DNA of 64,000 nucleotides from NCBI GenBank assembly GCA_037043015.1, contig CM073327.1, forward strand, positions 2,586,727-2,650,726. The letters run 5' to 3'. Origin of the DNA: Bryum argenteum. Taxonomy: Eukaryota > Streptophyta > Bryopsida > Bryales > Bryaceae. Position 1 is the stretch's first letter; every line of letters starts with the position of its first letter. The notes under the pieces are model-generated. The model had not been told where the DNA came from. It was given only the letters and a program-made list of their open reading frames with translations, and searched no databases. This document shows positions 23,828 through 35,760 of this stretch, piece after piece. A program made the translations under genes and the position numbers.

Positions 23828-25650
23828 ACTGCACAATCTGTGGGAAGTCAACATTCTCCACGCAGAACACGTGATCGTAGCGGCGGCCGTAACACGGTGA
23901 GCAGGTGATCGTAGCGGCGGCCGTATCACGAGCGCCTACAAGCCGCCTTCCTGATCACACCACCCGGATCCCATTCCGAGTCTACTACTCTTGACTGATC
24001 AATACTACTTACACGCTCTGTGACTCTACTGCTCACCTCTGAAGACAATGTTTTACCATTTGTCCCTTTCGCTTTTCAATGTGATTGTTCTCTTTCAACT
24101 CAATTTTCCATTTTGGTGAAGCTTTGTACTCTGGTCAGCCCTTTTACAGACTCTGGCCATACAGACAGGGACTTTGCAACGACTGCCCCATCATATCTAC
24201 GGTATAATAATAACTACGATTGAATTTTCAGATTTTAGTGCGTGCTTCGCTCTCGATTTCAATTCCAATACACAAACTAGGCCGACATGACCTGAGAATT
24301 TTGTTGTCCTTGCTTCTGAATCCTTGTGCAGATCAATTTCTCATCACATGCTTTTCACCTGAACTATGGAACAGGACTTCTAATACTTAATCACAACATT
24401 GATGGACATGTATAAACGACAAGATCTTGTACACGGATTTAATAGGCAACAAACACAATTAGAGAAGAATGATGATTTAGAATAAACAGTTTCTCTCTGG
24501 TGGTGACTCGTTTCTGAGCATTGAGTTTCGTATTTCGTCGAAAATTGAGCTTTACTATTTTCTTATCACTTACCTGAATTTTTAAGGTGAACAATTAGAG
24601 TGTCGTGAGAGCTGATATTTCTTGTTGACTACAGAAATTGGGTATTCTGATATCCGACCATGGATGCTCTCCTGGCAATATTAAAAGACAGAAGGGGGTG
24701 TTCGAACAATCCTCGCAGACGAAAATTGATCCCCAAAAATACAAGAATAGCAGCACTAGTCGCACTCAGGATCAAACAAGTTAAGTCTTACATGCAACAA
24801 GTTCAAACATATTCATAACCAACTCCTGCCATCGGTGACAGACATCATCATCTGAAGTAAGTTAGATCTTAACTCAGTTCTTTGCCGGAGAGCGTGAACT
24901 TGCTGGCCGAAAGCATGCCATCTAAGAATCAATGTTTCAAGACCAGCCCTGCCCCTGTTGATAAATCTTCTAACTTCAATCTAACCAGATTTAACACATC
25001 GGCCGACCACACTTGCTGCGTCGTCACTGAACAAGCCCACAATGAAACACAAACGATCTGCAATGGAAGTGATTCAACGGTGTAAGCCCAGACTTAAAAC
25101 AATGGTGATGACGTCAATATTTGCAAAGGCTACTCATAACTCGTTTCACACTCTTACCTGTTGACACTCGATACCAACTCTGAATGAGCATCATCATGTT
25201 GCTCGTTTCTGCTTTTCAGTTGTTCTGATTGTTCTGTTTCAACTCACTTTTCCGATTTGGTGAACCTTGGTACTCTGCTCAGAATCTTTCACAGACTCTC
25301 TGCCATTCAGACAGGAACTTTACAATGACTGCATGCCCCCATCATATATCTCTGAACAATGTCAGACAAACATCGCAGATCCCCAAGAATAACAAGTCAG
25401 AATAGCAGCACTAACTCCTGCCATCGGTGACAGACATCATCTTTGCCGGATCTCGAGCGTGAACTTGCTGGCCACAAGCATCATGTACACAGTTGATATT
25501 CCATCGAAGAAAATAATCATCCAAGACCAGGTGAACAACACCTTCGAGACAAAAGACTCTGTGAGCATTTCCTCTAACATTCTTACTTGTCACATACTGA
25601 CCAGCTGCATGTTTGATTAAGCTTCCAAAATGCCATTACAAAGTACCCAT

Positions 25651-26220
25651 CGCTTCTATCTAATATCACTACTCATGTATCATCACCCGCTCTTGTACTT
25701 TGTATCGATCGTCGAACTCTATTTCTAATCCACTGAGCGTATCACTTATGCAGAATACACTAACAGGGGTATTATCGTCAGATGTTGTTTGAAAGGACGT
25801 GATCGAGAGATCTATTGATCATGTAACAACATTTGAGGACAGTATTTCTAGTGATATCGAGGATAGAATCGAGGTTGCTCTACGAAAGCAGAAAATGTCT
25901 CGAGACGAAGAATTTTCCACACTATTTCAGTTTCTCCGTTCTTCACTTGGTTCTCTTTACGTTTGTACTTTCAGCCTCCCATTTATTGTTGCCTCTGTCA
26001 TTTGAAATGACTACCTCATCATCAACTCATGCAGAAGGTACTGTGACAAGTTATTTCTATATTTACAATCATGCCTTCTTTTGTGCACCCTATGCTCTCA
26101 ATGAACAAGGAAGCTCTCTTGATGTGACACTAGTACGTCAGCATGACGCTGCCATGCACACATAAATACTTTGATCATGCCCATCGCCACGTCCTGCTAC
26201 CGTGAAAACATGAAAAAGGG
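25651..26220 (+). other. Unassigned open sequence before a long poly(A)
   Basis: Overlapping frames at 25799-26005 and 25833-26165 show a charged start (SISSDIEDRIEVALRKQKM) but no domain I recognise. The segment runs into 33 consecutive A residues. It could be a retroposed transcript fragment or chance open frames. Confidence 0.25.

Positions 26221-26253
<33 letters not shown>
26221..26253. repeat. Poly(A) run of 33
   Basis: Thirty-three A residues, preceded by GAAAAAGGG. Confidence 0.97.
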
Positions 26254-26254
<1 letters not shown>

Positions 26255-26505
26255 ATGATGCGACGCTTGTAGGGCCACATTCTATGCTAGGTAAATATTC
26301 TATGACTCCAAACAACATGATTCTTGCACGGTGGGGTTCCTCTAGTTTTTAATGCTTGATCTAGAATCAGGTCATTTTTTGTAATTTCTTGTAATTTTTG
26401 AAACCATGGATACTTTGAAATTCATTACTTCAAAGATCCGAGGGCCCGATTTGCAATTTGATTGTTGCCCATGCCCTTACAAAAAGACCCGCTTTCAACA
26501 ACACC

Positions 26506-26863
26506 TTAACCCTTAAACGCCCAAGCAAGCCCGAGGGGCTTGATTCCAACAGAATCTTCCATGTACTCAACTTTTCACTTATATTTTGATGTCAAACTGG
26601 TCACCATCTTTTGATGCATTCAAAAAGTGAAATTTCACAATTCAAATCACAATTTGTATGAAGGATTTTGTGCTTTGAAAGGATTGTGGTAGGTAGGTTG
26701 GGGTGGTACATAACCTTGTAGGAGGTTGCAAGCTCATCATTGATTGGTCCATTCATGATGCCCAAGTTCAAAAAGTGCACTATTCATGATGCCCAAGTCC
26801 AAAAGATGCTGTGATCCAATTTTGGGCTGCCCGTTTTAGACCCCATGGGCGTTTAAGGGTTAA
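26506..26863 (-). mobile_element. TTAA-family B MITE, copy 2
   Basis: A 358-bp copy in the opposite orientation to 6416-6783, with TTAACCCTTAAACGCCCA and GGGCGTTTAAGGGTTAA ends. Near-identical over its length. Confidence 0.92.
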
Positions 26864-27837
26864 GTTGTACGATCCAACCTGTGGGCACCAAGATCATACT
26901 CTCACAAAATGAAACAAAACCCAACGAAACCAAATTAAACAAAAAAAACAAGCCGCCTTACATAATAGATAACCTGACATAATTGCTCTTATTTCAAGAT
27001 CCTTGATACTCGCCAACTAAATTTTAAAAATTTTAAAAAATAAATAAAATAAAATAAAATAATCGAAACAAAACAAAGAACACACATAAACAAGCATTGC
27101 CTTGTATGGGTTACAAATGAATGAATAGAACATTATTTATGCACCTAATTCATAATATTATGACCATCAATTAAATACAAAAAAAAACTCAAGATTAGTT
27201 CGCTCTTGACAATGGTCACGTCTTTCCCTATTCCTTTTCTACTTAGTTCTTTGTGCCCATAAGATGATAAACATTTCATTCATTCCAAAAGACTTCGGCA
27301 TCTTCTAAGTGACAACAACATCCTACAGTTGGGTTTACAAAACTCTTCTTAAGTTGAGAATCAAAGCATCCTAACACAAACTCACTTATCCGTATAACGA
27401 ATCAAAATTATAAAAATCTAGCCCCATACTATATTATGAATGTACTTACCCAACATTGGTTTGGACCCCAATCCGAGACCCTAAAAGAAGTTCCACCCAA
27501 ATAAACCTTCCAAATAACAAACTTAAACATTGACAATAGTAAAATTTTGAAAAGTTCTAATTATTTGGGAACAATACCTTTACTTCATCTTGCATAAAAG
27601 CAATAGGGTACCTTTTCTTAGCTGTAAGGTTGAGGTGAAGTCAACTTCACCATTGGTAGGTACACATTCCTCCTCCTCTTTTGCATGGACCATGACTGCT
27701 TGTTGGATTGTTGGCTAGCATTGCTGGTTTGACAAGTTATGTCCAAGCGTCACCTTCATATTCAATTCAAAAGCTACAAGAAACGGTCTTTCACTTCATG
27801 TGCTTTTTGACATGTCTCCATCTTGCCCCCACCTAAC
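26864..27837. other. Intergenic
   Basis: AT-rich. Nothing recognised. Confidence 0.45.
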
Positions 27838-28032
27838 AATTTACCCCTAGTGGAGGGTGTATCTGAATTTATTTTTTGGAAAATCCAACCGTAGAATCTT
27901 GTTTACAACTGTCTAATTAGTCTACCCAACGATTTTTATCAGATTTCACCGTACGGATCTTGAGATATTTTGAGTCAAAGTTTCAGTTTCGTCTGCAAAG
28001 AAAACATCCATCGACCCAATTGGGGCTTTCTC
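27838..28032 (-). mobile_element. Truncated TTAA-type element
   Basis: The left end reads TTTACCCCTAGTGG. The boxes CGTAGAAT (27890) and TTGAGATA (27960) are exactly 70 bp apart. The right end is lost and it abuts the next element at a degraded TTAA (TCAA). Confidence 0.55.
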
Positions 28033-28310
28033 TCAACCCCGAAATTTCCTTGTTGCAAAACGGTCTAAGTCACAAAATTTGACCTTCCCATAGATTAAGC
28101 TCAAAAAATCTCAATCTCACCATTATTTCAAAAATTCAACCGTAAGATCTCAAAGTTGACTTGACATTCTTCTCACATACCAAATTTGAACCGTTCATTC
28201 TTCCTCATTTGTGAGATTATAATGATCAAAGTCGGCTGAGTTTTTCTTCTACGGAAACTCCCATAAAGTCATTTCGGCTTTCTTGGATCTTTAGGGGTTA
28301 AAAGCTGCAT
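28033..28310 (-). mobile_element. TTAA-family A MITE, copy 3 (reverse)
   Basis: Reverse-oriented copy from CAACCCCGAAATTTCC to GATCTTTAGGGGTTAA. The boxes CGTAAGATC (28141) and GTGAGATT (28211) are 70 bp apart. The left TTAA has mutated to TCAA. Confidence 0.85.
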
Positions 28311-30218
28311 GCCCCCAATGAGGAGGTGAGGTTCTAGATGGTCGTCATTGCATGTTGGCTCTAGACTACTTTCGAAAACAACAAAAAAAGGGGAAGAAAA
28401 GAAACGACAACATTATATTGTTTTCTTTTCATGGTTGCCTTTTTGAGAGAATAAGTTACCATGTTAGGTACTTGGTACTTTTCTATTTGGTAACAGTGTA
28501 GTTGGAGAATCGAATAATCATCTTGAGATTGGCAAATATGGCTACTATGCTACTGAGCCTATGATTATGAAATCATGCTTCAAAAGTTGGCCAAAATAAA
28601 CTTCAGAAAATTTTGTCGTATTTTTACCCTCCGAAGTCTCAACATAGTTGTACAGATCTTTGCGGTGATTTGCACTACGCAAGAGTTGTTGATTAGTGTT
28701 AAAAACGTCAATTGCAAACCATAGTTGCATAATTGTATAGATCATTTTGCTATACAATCTTATATATTGTGAGATTTTTATTTTTTATTTATTTTTTGAA
28801 CCACACATGAAGGGATTCCTTTTTTACAAGAATGAAAGTACAAGGACTAAACTCCAGCATGTGTAACAAGATTGAACATCAGTTTCAGAAGAGAATTGAG
28901 GTTTTTCTTTTAAACTATCTCTATATATCAAGGCAAATAGCTTATGTTTTTATGACATCTCTGGGTCCACCGGTCGGATCGTCCATGAGGTGTACTTGAA
29001 AGCGGATTGTTGACGTAAAGATGCCGGCAACAATCTGATTGCAAATTAGATTAAAGGATCAAGATATTGAACTTCAAAGTATTGGCCCCATGGATACTGG
29101 TAACTATTTGTATGAGTGTGGCAACGCCGCGTGGGCGCACTAGTCTATATATTTGAAGCAAGTAGATTGTTTGTTTTACTTGTTTCGTTTGTGATTGTAT
29201 GATCTCACGGACCACCAATCACGGTGTGATCTCAAGGACCGTCAATCAGATCGGGCCGCATGAGGTGTCATTGAAAGTGGTTAAGTTTGAAACACTGCGA
29301 GCACCAATCAGGTCGTGGATCAAGCCTACAAATTTTACGATATTAAATCCCCAAGTACTTACAATTTCAAAATTACCAGAAATTACAAAAATGACCTAAT
29401 TTTAGATAGAGCACAAATAGAAAAGTGGGCCAACAAACATAAAAACCTGACTTCTTTTTCACGGCACATACGAAGACGGGGATGGACATGGTTGAAGTAT
29501 TTGTGTACACATACTAGTCTCTCATGGAATAAATACGATGTCCTTTTCTATGAACATGAAGTATTTTTTTCAAAAAATAAGAACAAATTCGTTAAGCTAT
29601 TCATGCACCGTCCGCGTAGCACTCAAATGATTGAACACACTTGGAAGCATGGGAGGACAAAAATGGTCATAATTTGGAAAGTAGAAGTAAAGTAGAATTG
29701 CTTCAAGTAGAAGTAAAGTAGAAGTAAAGTAGAATTGCTTCAAGAAATGGAAAAGAATCCCTCAAACATGAATTATTATTTATTCTTCTTTTTTTTTATA
29801 TGTACTACAATATTGCAAGAATTACAATACAAATTTGAGTTGTCTAAAAAAAGAATAATTGGGTAGTCACTATAGCCTAACGGACGTTGCAGGTGATTCT
29901 ATGTAGCAGAATCAGTTGTTCTTTATACCAAAAGGTAGATTAATATATAATGCCTTTTAATGTACAGTATTGCAACTAATCAGAGAATGGTGTTCTGTTT
30001 AGATAATTAGTTTTGCCCCATTATGGACAAGTATGCTACCGTTCTGCATGGAATCTACCCGTTCATGGAGCTTTGTGAACCTTTCCAGTTGTATGCACAT
30101 TTTATTACATTTTTACCACAATTTGACCACAAAAAATAATTATGTTGTTTTTTGTAAAACTAAAACTTCGACTACGTATAATTTGAGATCCGTACATTGA
30201 AATTGGTGTTGGGGCTAA
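28311..30218. other. Intergenic
   Basis: Contains one isolated CACTA-like terminus near 28673 (CACTACGCAAGAGTTG). A 126-codon lysine-rich open frame lies at 29315-29695, with no recognisable domain and AT-rich composition like its surroundings. No supported gene. Confidence 0.4.
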
Positions 30219-30486
30219 TTAACCCCTAAAGGTCCAAGAAAGCGGAAAACGCTTTTTGGAATTTCCGCAGGGAGAAAATTCAGCCAACTTTGACCATTAT
30301 AATCTCAAAATTGGAGAAAAATTAACGGTTCAAATTTGACATTCGAGAAAAGGGTCAAGTTAACTTCAAGATCCTACGGTTGGATCTTCTAATCAATGCT
30401 TAGATTGAGTTTCTTTGGGCCTGAAGTAGAAGAGGGTTCTTTTTGATAATTTAAGCAATTTTATATCAAGGACCTTTAGGGGTTAA
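30219..30486 (+). mobile_element. TTAA-family A MITE, copy 4
   Basis: A 268-bp well-preserved copy: TTAACCCCTAAAGGTCC at the left and GGACCTTTAGGGGTTAA at the right, a perfect 17-bp inverted pair. The boxes AATCTCAA (30301-30308) and ATCCTACG (30371-30378) are 70 bp apart. Confidence 0.92.
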
Positions 30487-30684
30487 AGAACTATACACAA
30501 GATTTTATTTTTGGAGTTTCTGAAATCGAATTCAAAAAATTATTTGTTCACGGATTTCAGATATGGCCGTCTTGAGGTCACTGTAGAGCTTCTTCTATAG
30601 GGGTTGAGAGCATAGCACACTTATGTAGAGTTTGGGCACAAGATTGCATACTTTGAGCAAGCGTACACTATGGTGAAGAAGTCC
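30487..30684. other. Intergenic
   Basis: Nothing recognised. Confidence 0.4.
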
Positions 30685-30880
30685 ACCATTTTTTCCCATT
30701 ACTAGTTACCATTTCTCTCATAAATCGCTTCCATTTTCCTCATTACTTGCTCCCATTTTCCCCATTACTTGCTACCATTTTCTTCATTGCTAGCCACTAT
30801 TGTCTCCATTGCTTGAATGCCACCATTTTCTCTATTACTTGCTCCCAATATTCCCCATTGCTCCCTACCATTTTTCTCTT
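30685..30880. repeat. Degenerate minisatellite, about 22 bp
   Basis: Repeated CCATTTTCCCCATTACTTGC-like phrases, eight or nine degenerate copies. Confidence 0.8.
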
Positions 30881-31079
30881 TGATAGCCTTGGAAAGGGGG
30901 GTTACCAATAACAAAGATGTCCTTCCATCTTTGGAAAATCCTACATAAAAAGATCATTAAAGTTGGTAGTTCCCGCTTATTTGATGGAATGATAAGTACT
31001 TGTGAAGTTGGTTTTATTAGAGCAAAGAAATACACTTGTAGGCCCCTATGGAAAGAGAGATGGAGAAATTGTGTCTTTA

Positions 31080-31454
31080 ACGGTTGAACCTGACATGATG
31101 GTGGGCATGATGGTACAATTATAGGGGAAAGTGTGGGAACGCAGGGGAACTGAGGAATGCCGGTAGGCGGAATGGTTGGGAACGCAGGGGAACTCAAAAG
31201 GGCCTCTACAGTCCAGTATATGCTGCGAACTGTGGTTCCCCATGTGCACGATGGAACGGACGGTCAGGGCAGGCCACGCCCGGTGGTCAGTGGTCAGTCG
31301 CCGCCTGAAAGAATTTTGCCACTGCCGGCGGGCGTCAGCGGTTGTTATGCACGGGCAGTTTTATTTTTCGTTTCATTGAGAGCCAAGCTGACTGGCCGTT
31401 GCTCTGACCCATGTTCTGCCCGAGATTGCTCATGTACCTCTTCTAATAACTCCC
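31080..31454. other. GC-rich gene-less island
   Basis: Noticeably GC-rich against an AT-rich background. It contains a doubled GGGAACGCAGGGGAACT at about 31134 and 31180. Short overlapping frames show no domain. It may be exon debris or a distal regulatory region. Confidence 0.35.
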
Positions 31455-31940
31455 TTTTCGGGGCAATGTGAGAAATTTTTCTCATATGACCTAAAGAAAT
31501 GCTTGATTATCACATGGAGGTATATTGAAATTCAACTACAATGGCCGATCTTTGACAATAAAATTGGAATGTGAGAAAAATAATTGGATTGGAAATCTAA
31601 ATGGTGATACCATGCCTCAAAACCTTATTTACATGCACAATAATCAAAACATGAAAATTAGTAAAATCTCAAATTTTGGTGAATTTGGGATTTTTTGCGA
31701 TCCAAATGATTTTGGGGAGATTTTGAGCATATTGAGCATCGGTTAGTTTTTTGGCAAATTTTGAACTCTGTTTTCAGACTTTGACCATGAATATCTCCTA
31801 ATGTATGAAGAACTTTGAAGCTCAAAAGGAGTGTAAGGAAAGGTTTCAACTTCATAGAAACTAAATTCAGAAAGACAGAGGCGTACCAAATTCTAATCGA
31901 CTTGAATACAACATCCAATCGAGTCGGCTTCAGGGGTTAA
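31455..31940 (+). mobile_element. TTAA-family D element, 5'-truncated
   Basis: The body 31500-31640 matches 14480-14620 (ACATGGAGGT, GAAATTCAACTACAA). The right end is CAGGGGTTAA. The left terminus and box pair are missing. Confidence 0.65.
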
Positions 31941-32549
31941 TCAACTCAGAAATATACAATTATGAACCCAAATAGCGAATCTACACAACGAGTAAATTTC
32001 TTGCGCTTTTTTGGTACTTTTGCACTAAAGTGTATCTACGAGTACAAAAGGAGTTGCAGTGTAGGTTGCAAACATATTGATGGTGTATGAGAGAGCTCTT
32101 GAGAGAGGAAGGGTTGGCAAACACTACAACCTCTATTATCATGCATGCGACGGAACAATGATGAGCTCGCAGAGCCGGGATTTTTAAAATACACAAGCAA
32201 GCTTGCTAAGAATAGTGCAATCAGTTGTTGCCTGCATGCAACTCCGGTGGCTTTGACCTCGCTGCCTTTCAACGCCGCGCATCGTCTCCGAACGTGCTTT
32301 CAGGCCACCTACATTTGGTATGTCTGTCTGCCGATCCTTGTTCCAGGCCCTAAAGCTGAGCTGATGATGATGCAACGGAAGCAAGCAAGCAAGCGGACAG
32401 AGCTAGCTAGCTAGCCAGCTAGGGCCCATGCGAGCGATGCGATCGAGTGTTGGTCCTTGCGCTCTTGTACTACACATGGGCAACTGTGCAATACAAAATA
32501 CTCATCTGGGTGCTGCAGGATGAGTGTTTTGTCGACAAGCTAGGTTGTA
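31941..32549 (+). promoter_or_regulatory. Upstream region of the glycosyltransferase gene
   Basis: Probable promoter/5'UTR. GC rises towards the gene. CAAG- and AGCT-type short repeats lie at about 32375-32420, and no convincing TATA box is seen. Open frames at 31981-32414 on both strands lack any domain. Confidence 0.35.
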
Positions 32550-34123
32550 ATGGAGTCGTTCGGAAAGCTCAAGGCGCAGTTCCTGGCCTACGCGTGGGTG
32601 GCGCGAGTGGCCATAGGCGTGCTGCTGTTAGCTACAGGTTTCCTCATCAAGATCGTGTTGGATTCGCAACCCAGTTTCATTCCGGCCGACTTCCGCGGTT
32701 CGTTCCCGAGTATCATTAGTTCTGCAGACTCGTCTTGTTGCAGCAATCCGCGGGACTTGAACACATCGAGGTTTCCTTCCGGGACTTATCGGAATTCGTT
32801 TCTGCCGTGTAAGGATTTCGTTAAGCCCGGAAGTAGTGTTCGTATCCTGCCCAATGCGACCACGAGATTTTTCTACACCGGCGTCGAGGACAGTGAGCTT
32901 CTGCATGCGGCGCAAGAGGCGGCCACGCAGCCTCTCCCCGCTGGCAAGCCCCGAATCGCTTTCTTGTTCATCACTCGCCAGAAGCTCCCCCACGAGGCTC
33001 TCTGGGAGCGTTTCTTCGATGGGGTTGATCCGGAGCTTTACTCGATCTACATGCACAACAGCTCGGTGGTGGAGGAGCCGGGGTACTCGAATTCCTCCGT
33101 GTTCTACCAGCGAGCCGTCCCTACCAAACCTGTTTGGCGGTTCACAGTCCAATTAGTGGACACGTTCCGGCGATTGATGGCGTTCGCTCTCTTGGACACC
33201 GATCGTGCCAATATGTGGTTTGTGTTGCTGTCGGAGTCGTGCATACCTGTTCGAAGCTTCCCTTTCGTGTACGATTACTTCATGAACTCCACCACCAGCT
33301 TCGTGGAAGGATTTTACCCCCAACAAAGGTAGCCCTCGCTCATTTTTTTTTACAAATTCCGCTTCGTTATCAAAGCAGGTTTCTCGAATGGGCGATTTCT
33401 CACCAGATTTTTACAATTACGATGCTTTGTTATTAACGCATCAATTGATTGACTGTGCAGGTTTCTCAAATACACGACATGGGAGCCGATAACTAAGAAA
33501 GAGGAAGTGCGGAAGGGCGAGCTGTGGATGTCGATGCATCGTCGCCATGCCGGCATGGTGGTGGGCGACGTTACATTCTACCGCAAGTTCAAATTGGACT
33601 GTCACACGGAATGCGTCAAGGATGAAATGTACGCGCAAACTCTGCTTCACGTCAGAGACCCTGCGGTACGACCCCTGCAAGAATGCCACCTCGCCGCTTT
33701 TCTGCTCAAATCAGTTCCATTGTGGACCCTCACGAGACAGACAGTCGTGACAGTTCCTTTCTTTGCTTGTTGCCAGCTTCAGAATCTGTCGCTCAATTAA
33801 TGGGATTGCTTGGTGTCCTGCAGGGGACAGCGAATCGATCGGTGACATACGCGGACTGGCACTACGCGCACACGGGATCGCCGCGAATGCAAACGGCGCC
33901 GCTGATCAACACCACTTTGATCGCGACTATCCAGAACCGGACTGAGAATCTCGTGGGCCAATACTGGGACTCCACCGATGAATGGAATCACACGTTGTTT
34001 CGCGATTGCGTCTACAACGGCCGACCTCACTCGCCCTGCTTTCTATTCGCCCGCAAATTCTCCGGGGAGAAGGCCGATGTCCAAGCCTTGCTGCAAATCC
34101 CCAAGTCCATCTTCGGCTTCTGA
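32550..34123 (+). CDS. DUF266 / Core-2/I-branching-like glycosyltransferase (BC10-like)
   Basis: Three exons: 32550-33328, 33461-33665 and 33824-34123 (introns of 132 and 158 bp, GT-AG, phases 2 and 0), giving 427 aa. Residues about 14-36 form one hydrophobic span after a short basic N-terminus, which fits a type II Golgi membrane protein. The family block begins at PRIAFLFITR (134-143) and continues with LWERFFDG, LYSIYMHNS, SSVFYQR, FVLLSESCIPV (about 224-234) and SFVEG. The second exon adds GELWMSMHRRHAGMVV and ECVKDEMYAQTLL. The third adds VTYADWHY and ends CFLFARKF, the usual C-terminal signature. Plant members of this family affect cell-wall formation (rice BC10), but the donor and acceptor here cannot be told. 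The start was chosen as the first methionine before the membrane span. The exons are clearly GC-richer than the introns. Confidence 0.93.
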
Positions 34124-34849
34124 TCTCCAAACCCCCTCCCCCCCATTCTTCATTCATCCCCCATCGAGGAAATTCATATCTCCCTTCACAACCCACTTGT
34201 GAAAAGATTCATCTCCTGCTCGCAACCCACGAGAAGAATCAAATCTTCATATCTTACTCACGAGGAGCCATGGCCATGTGAGAAATCATCCTAATCTTTC
34301 AAGTGGTTTTGGAGTCATATTAGGTTGTTTTCTGCAGCCATCGATGCTTAGAAAGTCAATAAGCACAAGCATCCTGATGTACAGTACAGAAAGTGCGAGC
34401 TTCATTTTTCTTCGCAGAAGTGAGGGATGATGATCGTGGTGCCGAAATTATTGGACCAATTCTTATTGCTCTTTGTAAATTAATATAGCAACCCAATTTT
34501 GAGGTGGAAGATTCAATCATGTGTGACAAGACCTGCTGCACATTTGTTATGTCTGTGCACATGGGGGGTGGGGGACAGACAGGCTTCTTCTTTCACATTC
34601 TGCAGGACCTGCTTACCAAACCCTCACTCAGTGCAGTCTTTTCTGAATTACAAAATTCAACGTTTGGATGGTGCATGTGTTTTCGGTGTCAGGCATTCAA
34701 GCCACATTTTGACTTTTGAATCTGAACAGTGCCGAATGTAATGTAGCATATGAAAAAAGCAACCAATTTGTTGTATGATGAAAAAACTTCGAACAGCAAA
34801 ATCAACCTCAAGTGACAAAAACTCTACAATTCCGAGTAGTCGTCTTGTG
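34124..34849. other. 3' flank of the glycosyltransferase gene
   Basis: Probable 3'UTR followed by intergenic sequence. Open frames at 34356-34962 on both strands have no domain. Confidence 0.4.
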
Positions 34850-35081
34850 TCAACCAGAAACGGGTTCTGGAGGTTCTTGCAACTCAGCCAACTTTGACCA
34901 TTATAATCTCGCAAATGAGGAAGAATGAACGGTTCAAATTTGGTATATGAGAAGAATGTCAAGTGAACTTTCAGATCGTACGGCTGGATCTTTTAACTAA
35001 TGCTTAGATTGAGATTTTTTGAGCTTAATCTAAAGGGAGGTAAAATTAGACTGTTTTGCAACAAGGAAATTTAGGGGTTAA
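34850..35081 (+). mobile_element. TTAA-family A MITE, 5'-decayed
   Basis: The right end is AAATTTAGGGGTTAA. The boxes AATCTCGC (34905-34912) and ATCGTACG (34975-34982) are 70 bp apart. The left end has lost its TTAACCCC terminus. Confidence 0.75.
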
Positions 35082-35760
35082 AGAGGATTCCGGCAGGTTA
35101 GTGACAAGATTGAATTAATATTTGCTGATTTTGTGGAATTTCTGACTTCATTGCTGAGTACTATTAATAGTGCCCAGATATTTGGGATAGTGTCCAGGTA
35201 TTCAGGGTTAACTCTACAGTAAACCATGTGGGTTTTGTAAATAGTGTTGATTGCTAAAAAAGAGGATTTTGTGAAAGGGTTGCTTAGCCACTTCTTGCAA
35301 TATAGGAAATTTGTTATTTGTGTGTCTGAAAGAAAAGGTGTAGCTTATATTTATTGCAAGTAATGTCCTTGTTTACACAAATTATATACTCAAAAGATGC
35401 CTTGATTTATGCCAACATGGAAATCACACCTAAATTGGTGTTACGCCCATATCTTTTACACACCTAACTTGGTGTTATACCTAGTTTGGTCACTAAATCT
35501 GCATGGGTTTAGGGTTTAGGGTGTATGGTACTTTTGAAGGAGAATTTGCAATTGTTGATGACAATTTGGACTTTGAATCTTCAACTTTTGTATACCATAT
35601 TTTAATCACACATTCTTTGGTGGAAAGGAATTCTCTTGTACTTGCTTACAAGAATACATAGAGATAAATTCACCATATTAGATGACTCAACCTAAAAGCA
35701 CTAGTACACAATTAGTGGCACGACCATATGTGTGTAATCTTTAACATTGAGCTATTGCGT
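35082..35760. other. Intergenic
   Basis: AT-rich, nothing recognised. Confidence 0.45.

Larger units (their letters stand above)
22300..25650. repeat. Internally duplicated low-copy region
   Basis: Three segments occur twice in the same order. S0 is 22505-22690 and 24945-25130 (both with GCCCCTGTTGATAA and CAATGGAAGTGAT-like words). S1 is 24070-24200 and 25213-25345 (both with GAACTTT or GGACTTT before a CATCATAT run). S2 is 24640-24945 and 25357-25530 (both with ACTCCTGCCATCGGTGACAG). The first unit carries about 1.35 kb between S0 and S1 that the second lacks; it includes the hairpin at 23140-23270 and an 82-bp tandem repeat. GC is moderate and some parts look exon-like, but no intact frame or domain is recognised. 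Confidence 0.6.

Noticed and set aside
29315-29695. 126-codon lysine-rich frame
   Set aside because: No domain, AT-rich like its surroundings, and no splice or promoter context.
32628-33152. 174-codon minus-strand frame
   Set aside because: Antisense shadow of the GC-rich glycosyltransferase exon.
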